Assembly: GCF_007859755.1 (NCBI RefSeq)
Contig: NZ_SJPF01000005.1
Location: 310,001-374,000, forward strand
Reading direction: 5' to 3'
Source of the DNA: Blastopirellula retiformator
GTDB taxonomy: Bacteria; Planctomycetota; Planctomycetia; Pirellulales; Pirellulaceae
Length of the DNA: 64,000 nucleotides
The notes beneath the pieces are model-generated. The model saw nothing but the letters and a program-made list of their open reading frames with translations. It was not told the DNA's origin and did not search any database. The position numbers and the translations under genes are program-made. Positions 60,839 to 64,000 of this stretch are shown piece after piece. How positions within the stretch are numbered: the first letter of the stretch is position 1; each line of letters begins with the position of its first letter.

Positions 60839-61015
60839 CAGAGGCTGCCGGGGGGAGGAATGTGAATCTGTACCGGCGCCGCGGCGACGATTGGCTGCGC
60901 TTGTCGCCACTGGCCGATAAGCCCTACAGCACCGGGCCACGGGCATGCGCGCCGCCAGCGCGCTTGAGAATACACCTAGCTAGTTGGACTAGCCCCCATC
61001 GCAGGAGATTGACGG

Positions 61016-61552
61016 ATGAATCGAGGTCAGGGAATCGCGCTTGCCATTGCGGCCGCCTTCGCCATGGTGGGCTCTTGCGACGCCGGGTGGAGCGAATTCT
61101 GGGAACGTACCCATCTCGACTACGCGCGAAACAAGTGCTGGCCGGAACCGTTCGTCACCTACGACCGGAATGCGACCCGCAACTATCTGTCGCAGATGAC
61201 CGCCAACGGCATCCGCCTGCAGAACACGCTGGGCGAAGCGCACTTCAACTCCGAAACCAACCAGATCACCCATGGCGGCGAGATGAAGATTCGCCAGATT
61301 CTGGAAGGTTTACCCGATCGTCGTGCGGTGTTCGTTCGCCGTGGTCTGACGCAGCAAATTACCGAGGCCCGCATGGTTTCGGTACAAGAGGCGATGACGC
61401 GGATCTTGGGCCCCAACGCCCATCCGGAAATCTACGAAACCGGATCGGAACCGTATGGTCGGCCGGCCGACTTCATCGACGACATCTACCGAGCCGAACG
61501 GAGTTCGATTCCGGCGCCGCGGCTCCCCGAGACGCAGTCCTCCAACAATTAG
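61016..61552 (+). CDS. Hypothetical exported protein
   Basis: A 178-residue protein that I cannot assign. The signal peptide spans 1-22 (ending 'SCDA'), possibly a lipoprotein-like Cys21. The mature part is mixed alpha/beta, with an 'ALPDRRAVFVRRGLTQQITEARM'-type stretch ('LEGLPDRRAVFVRRGLT') and a conserved-looking 'SYLSQ'-like turn. It lies between the Tad terminator and the TPR gene; a role in the pilus system is only suggested by position. Confidence 0.6.
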   Translation: MNRGQGIALAIAAAFAMVGSCDAGWSEFWERTHLDYARNKCWPEPFVTYDRNATRNYLSQMTANGIRLQNTLGEAHFNSETNQITHGGEMKIRQILEGLPDRRAVFVRRGLTQQITEARMVSVQEAMTRILGPNAHPEIYETGSEPYGRPADFIDDIYRAERSSIPAPRLPETQSSNN

Positions 61553-61757
61553 TGGGGGACTCGCCAACGAAAGCGGCGCCGGCAGGGGGGCGTCGCTTTT
61601 CCGGAAAAAGAGGCCAGTTTGCGACTTGGTTGCCGCTCGGCGCCATTTTCGGTGCAGAGCGACGGCAACTTGCGTCGAAAAGAAAACGGGCAGGTTATTC
61701 CGATTATGAGTGTGGCTGGTGCTAGCAGTCGCATACGCGTTCGCACGGAGGTGTCGC

Positions 61758-62801
61758 GTGGCCCTGAACAAGTCAGTTTTTCAATCTAAACCGCTGTGTG
61801 CCGGCATCGCCTCGCTTGCGCTGGCGGGCGCCGTGTGGACTTCGCCCCTTGCGGCTGAAGAAAACAGCGTCGGCCTGCTCAACAAGCTCCCCAGTTTCAA
61901 CGTTCGTCAGGTGCAATTCACCAGCGAGAAGAGCGACTCGGATTCTCTGGAAGAGTACATTCGCGAGACCGAAGAGCGCAACAGCAAGAAGTCGAGCGGC
62001 AACAGCTTCACCCGGACGCTCAAGAACGCTGGCAAGAGCATCTCGGACGCCTTCACGACTAAATCGCAATCGACGGCTGTCGATGACCCGCTGAGCCTGT
62101 CGAACATGCCTGATCAGTTGGGCCCGACCATTTATCTAAGCGCCGGGCGTATGCTGGAACAGCAAGGCAAGTTCGAGGAAGCGGCCAAGCAATATCAGAC
62201 CGCGCTTCAAGAGCAACCGGACAAACTGTTCGCCCTGCTCAGCGTCGCTCGGTTGATGGATCGTCAAGGGAAGTCGACTGCGGCCCTGGAGTACTACCAG
62301 AAAGCGGCTGAAGCGCACCCCGACAGTGCGATTGCGATGAACGATCTGGGGCTTTGCTACCTGAAGCTGAAGCGCTTTGACGATGCGATGGCGTCGATCT
62401 TCAAAGCGACCACGATCGAGCCCGAGAACAAGCGCTATCGCAACAACATGTCCAGCGCCCTGGTCGATGCGAATCGTTTGGAAGAAGCGTTTTCGCAGCT
62501 TGAATACGCCCATGGCGCCGCGGTGGCTCACTACAACCTCGGCTATCTCCTCTTCAAGAAAGGGGACGGGCACCTGGCTCGGCTCCACTTGAACCTGGCG
62601 ATCGAGAAAGACCCCGACTTGGAATCGGCCCGCCAGTTGTTGATCATCATTGATCGGAATCAGCCGGAAGTCGCCGCTCGTCCGAACTACGGACAGCAGC
62701 CGAATCTTCGCCGGCTGCCTGCCGCGCCCAGCCCGCCGCAGCTGAACTTCAATCAGAAGTCTGTCGGCAACATGCAAACGCTGCCGCCAATCCGCCGCTA
62801 G
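61758..62801 (+). CDS. Exported TPR protein (TadD-like)
   Basis: 347 residues from a GTG at 61758 with GGAGG at 61747-61751; the signal peptide ends 'SPLAAEE'. A charged linker precedes three or four tetratricopeptide repeats (about 120-265: 'AKQYQTALQEQPDKLFAL', 'YYQKAAEAHPDSAIAMNDLG', 'SIFKATTIEPENKRY'). TadD of Tad loci is also an exported TPR protein, so this may be its counterpart, although a terminator separates it from tadC. Confidence 0.75.
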   Translation: MALNKSVFQSKPLCAGIASLALAGAVWTSPLAAEENSVGLLNKLPSFNVRQVQFTSEKSDSDSLEEYIRETEERNSKKSSGNSFTRTLKNAGKSISDAFTTKSQSTAVDDPLSLSNMPDQLGPTIYLSAGRMLEQQGKFEEAAKQYQTALQEQPDKLFALLSVARLMDRQGKSTAALEYYQKAAEAHPDSAIAMNDLGLCYLKLKRFDDAMASIFKATTIEPENKRYRNNMSSALVDANRLEEAFSQLEYAHGAAVAHYNLGYLLFKKGDGHLARLHLNLAIEKDPDLESARQLLIIIDRNQPEVAARPNYGQQPNLRRLPAAPSPPQLNFNQKSVGNMQTLPPIRR

Positions 62802-62827
62802 TTGCGATCAGTTGAAGTACGAATCAA

Positions 62828-62864
62828 AAAGGACGCCGACCAGATAGGTCGGCGTCCTTTGTTT
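62828..62864. terminator. Bidirectional terminator between the TPR gene and hemL
   Basis: AAAGGACGCCGACC (62828-62841) pairs perfectly with GGTCGGCGTCCTTT (62847-62860). A and T tracts on both sides suit the two convergent genes. Confidence 0.88.
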
Positions 62865-62886
62865 CTTGCTCTATCGGAACGGCGAC

Positions 62887-64000
62887 TTAGGCGCCGAGAG
62901 CTTCTCGGGCGGCGGCGATCGTCGCATCGATGTCGGCCTCGGTATGCGTAACCGACAGAAAAAGCGCCTCGAACTGACTGCAGGGGAAATAGACGCCTCG
63001 GTCGATCAGCCCCCAGAAGAAGTCGGCGTATCGCTTGGTGTCGCTCTTGGCGGCGGTGTCCCAGTCGACGACAGGGCCTTCGCCAAAGAAGAGGGTCGCC
63101 ATGCTGCCAACCCGGGCAACCGAGTGGGCGACGCCGGCATCAGTCGCCGCTTGTCCTAAGCCGGTCATCAGTCGCTCGCTCAGCTTGTCGAGTTGCGGAT
63201 ACGGGTTGGTCTCTTGCAAGATCGACAGGGTCGCGATTCCGGCCGCGGTCGCCAGGGGATTGCCGCTGAGCGTCCCCGCCTGAAACACCTTCCCGGCCGG
63301 CAGCACATGATTCAGAATATCGGCCCGACCGCCATACGCGGCGATCGGCAATCCGCCGCCGACGATCTTGCCCATCGTCGTCAGGTCTGGCGTCACGCCA
63401 AACAACTCTTGGGCGCCGCCCAGCGCCACGCGGAAGCCCGTCATCACTTCGTCCATCAGCATCACGGCGCCATGCTTGGTGCACAGGTCGCGGATTGCGG
63501 CCAAGAAATCAGGCGTCGGCACGACCGTTCCCATGTTGCCGACGATCGGCTCAAAGATCACGCAGGCCAGTTGATCACCATGTTGTTCAAATGCGGCGGT
63601 AAGCGTTTCGACGTCGTTGTAAGGCAGCACGATCGTGTCGGCGGTTGTGCCGGCCGTCACGCCAGGCGAGTTGGGCACGCCGAGCGTCGCTGCTGCGCTG
63701 CCGGCGGCGACCAGTAGGCTGTCGACATGCCCGTGATAATTGCCGGCGAATTTGATGATCTTGTCGCGACCGGTATAGCCGCGGGCCAGGCGAATTGCGC
63801 TCATCGTCGCTTCGGTGCCGCTGTTCACTAGGCGAACTTTCTCGACCGACGGGACGATGTCGATGATCAGTTCGGCTAAGTGGTTCTCTCGTTCGGTCGG
63901 CGCGCCGAAGCTGGTTCCTTGATCGACCGCCGCATGAATCGCCGCGCGAACCTTGTCGTTGCCATGTCCCAGAATCATCGGCCCCCACGACCCGATGTAG
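62887..64000 (-). CDS. hemL: Glutamate-1-semialdehyde 2,1-aminomutase (partial at window end)
   Basis: Converts glutamate-1-semialdehyde to 5-aminolevulinate, an early step of tetrapyrrole synthesis. At least 370 residues are visible; the N-terminus lies beyond base 64000, where the frame continues as YIGSWGPM. Hallmarks are 'VNSGTEATMSAIRLARGYTG', the PLP-binding region 'GAVMLMDEVMTGFR', and the Schiff-base Lys in 'TTMGKIVGGGLPIAAYGG'. It converges with the TPR gene. Confidence 0.94.
   Translation of the reverse strand, partial: YIGSWGPMILGHGNDKVRAAIHAAVDQGTSFGAPTERENHLAELIIDIVPSVEKVRLVNSGTEATMSAIRLARGYTGRDKIIKFAGNYHGHVDSLLVAAGSAAATLGVPNSPGVTAGTTADTIVLPYNDVETLTAAFEQHGDQLACVIFEPIVGNMGTVVPTPDFLAAIRDLCTKHGAVMLMDEVMTGFRVALGGAQELFGVTPDLTTMGKIVGGGLPIAAYGGRADILNHVLPAGKVFQAGTLSGNPLATAAGIATLSILQETNPYPQLDKLSERLMTGLGQAATDAGVAHSVARVGSMATLFFGEGPVVDWDTAAKSDTKRYADFFWGLIDRGVYFPCSQFEALFLSVTHTEADIDATIAAAREALGA

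Overview
The window is chromosomal DNA of about 58-60% GC with dense, well-behaved bacterial genes. It most resembles a planctomycete of the Pirellulaceae (Blastopirellula/Rhodopirellula type). This is an inference from content: a DUF1573 protein, exported proteins built on a secretin-N-terminal-like domain with an 'NNR-LEDVGLS' motif, Ftr of the tetrahydromethanopterin C1 pathway, an E. coli-type homodimeric pyruvate dehydrogenase E1, and many exported proteins with no recognisable relatives. No rRNA, tRNA, CRISPR array or complete transposase gene was seen.

Layout. 0-12 kb: DUF1573 protein, amidase, di-heme cytochrome c peroxidase, App1-type phosphatase, ribosomal protein S4, then the pyruvate dehydrogenase genes lpdA-aceE-aceF. 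12-22.7 kb: exported hypothetical proteins, a scar of consecutive hairpins between two truncated genes, an SLC13-type transporter and a 1295-residue VWA/TPR/STN-like protein. 22.8-25.2 kb: tsaD and an S41 tail-specific protease. 25.4-39.4 kb: a surface-glycan locus of glycosyltransferases, methyltransferases, an ABC exporter and GDP-mannose 4,6-dehydratase. 39.7-45.8 kb: hypothetical gene, protoporphyrinogen oxidase, a duplicated STN-like protein, a related gene broken by a nonsense codon, and ftr. 45.8-48.3 kb: REP-like hairpins and degenerate repeats around an AAA ATPase of the RepA/AAA_25 kind. 48.3-50.6 kb: RidA and a nucleoside-type MFS transporter. 50.6-62.8 kb: a Tad/Flp pilus locus (flp, cpaA, tadE, cpaB, cpaC, cpaE, cpaF, tadB, tadC) followed by two exported proteins, one with TPRs. 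The window ends inside hemL.

Most notable observations. (1) All 12 proteins of the glycan locus end in alanine and 10 end in Ala-Ala, with varied codons, against none of the other genes ending in Ala-Ala. This suggests a shared C-terminal tag, possibly a ClpXP-type degron. (2) A class I cyclic-di-GMP riboswitch (GEMM-I) lies in the leader of the Flp pilin gene. (3) A family of ~160-bp MITE-like elements with imperfect terminal inverted repeats and TA duplications has inserted three times, each time into the TA of a stop codon, re-creating a TAG. One copy sits between two convergent genes and supplies both stops. (4) One exported-protein gene has an in-frame TAA exactly at the end of its signal peptide.

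How the genes work together. The Tad locus and the glycan locus are both surface-attachment functions, and the riboswitch ties pilin expression to cyclic-di-GMP, the usual signal for surface life. The PDH genes, peroxidase, S4, TsaD, HemG and HemL are housekeeping. Ftr indicates H4MPT-linked formaldehyde oxidation.
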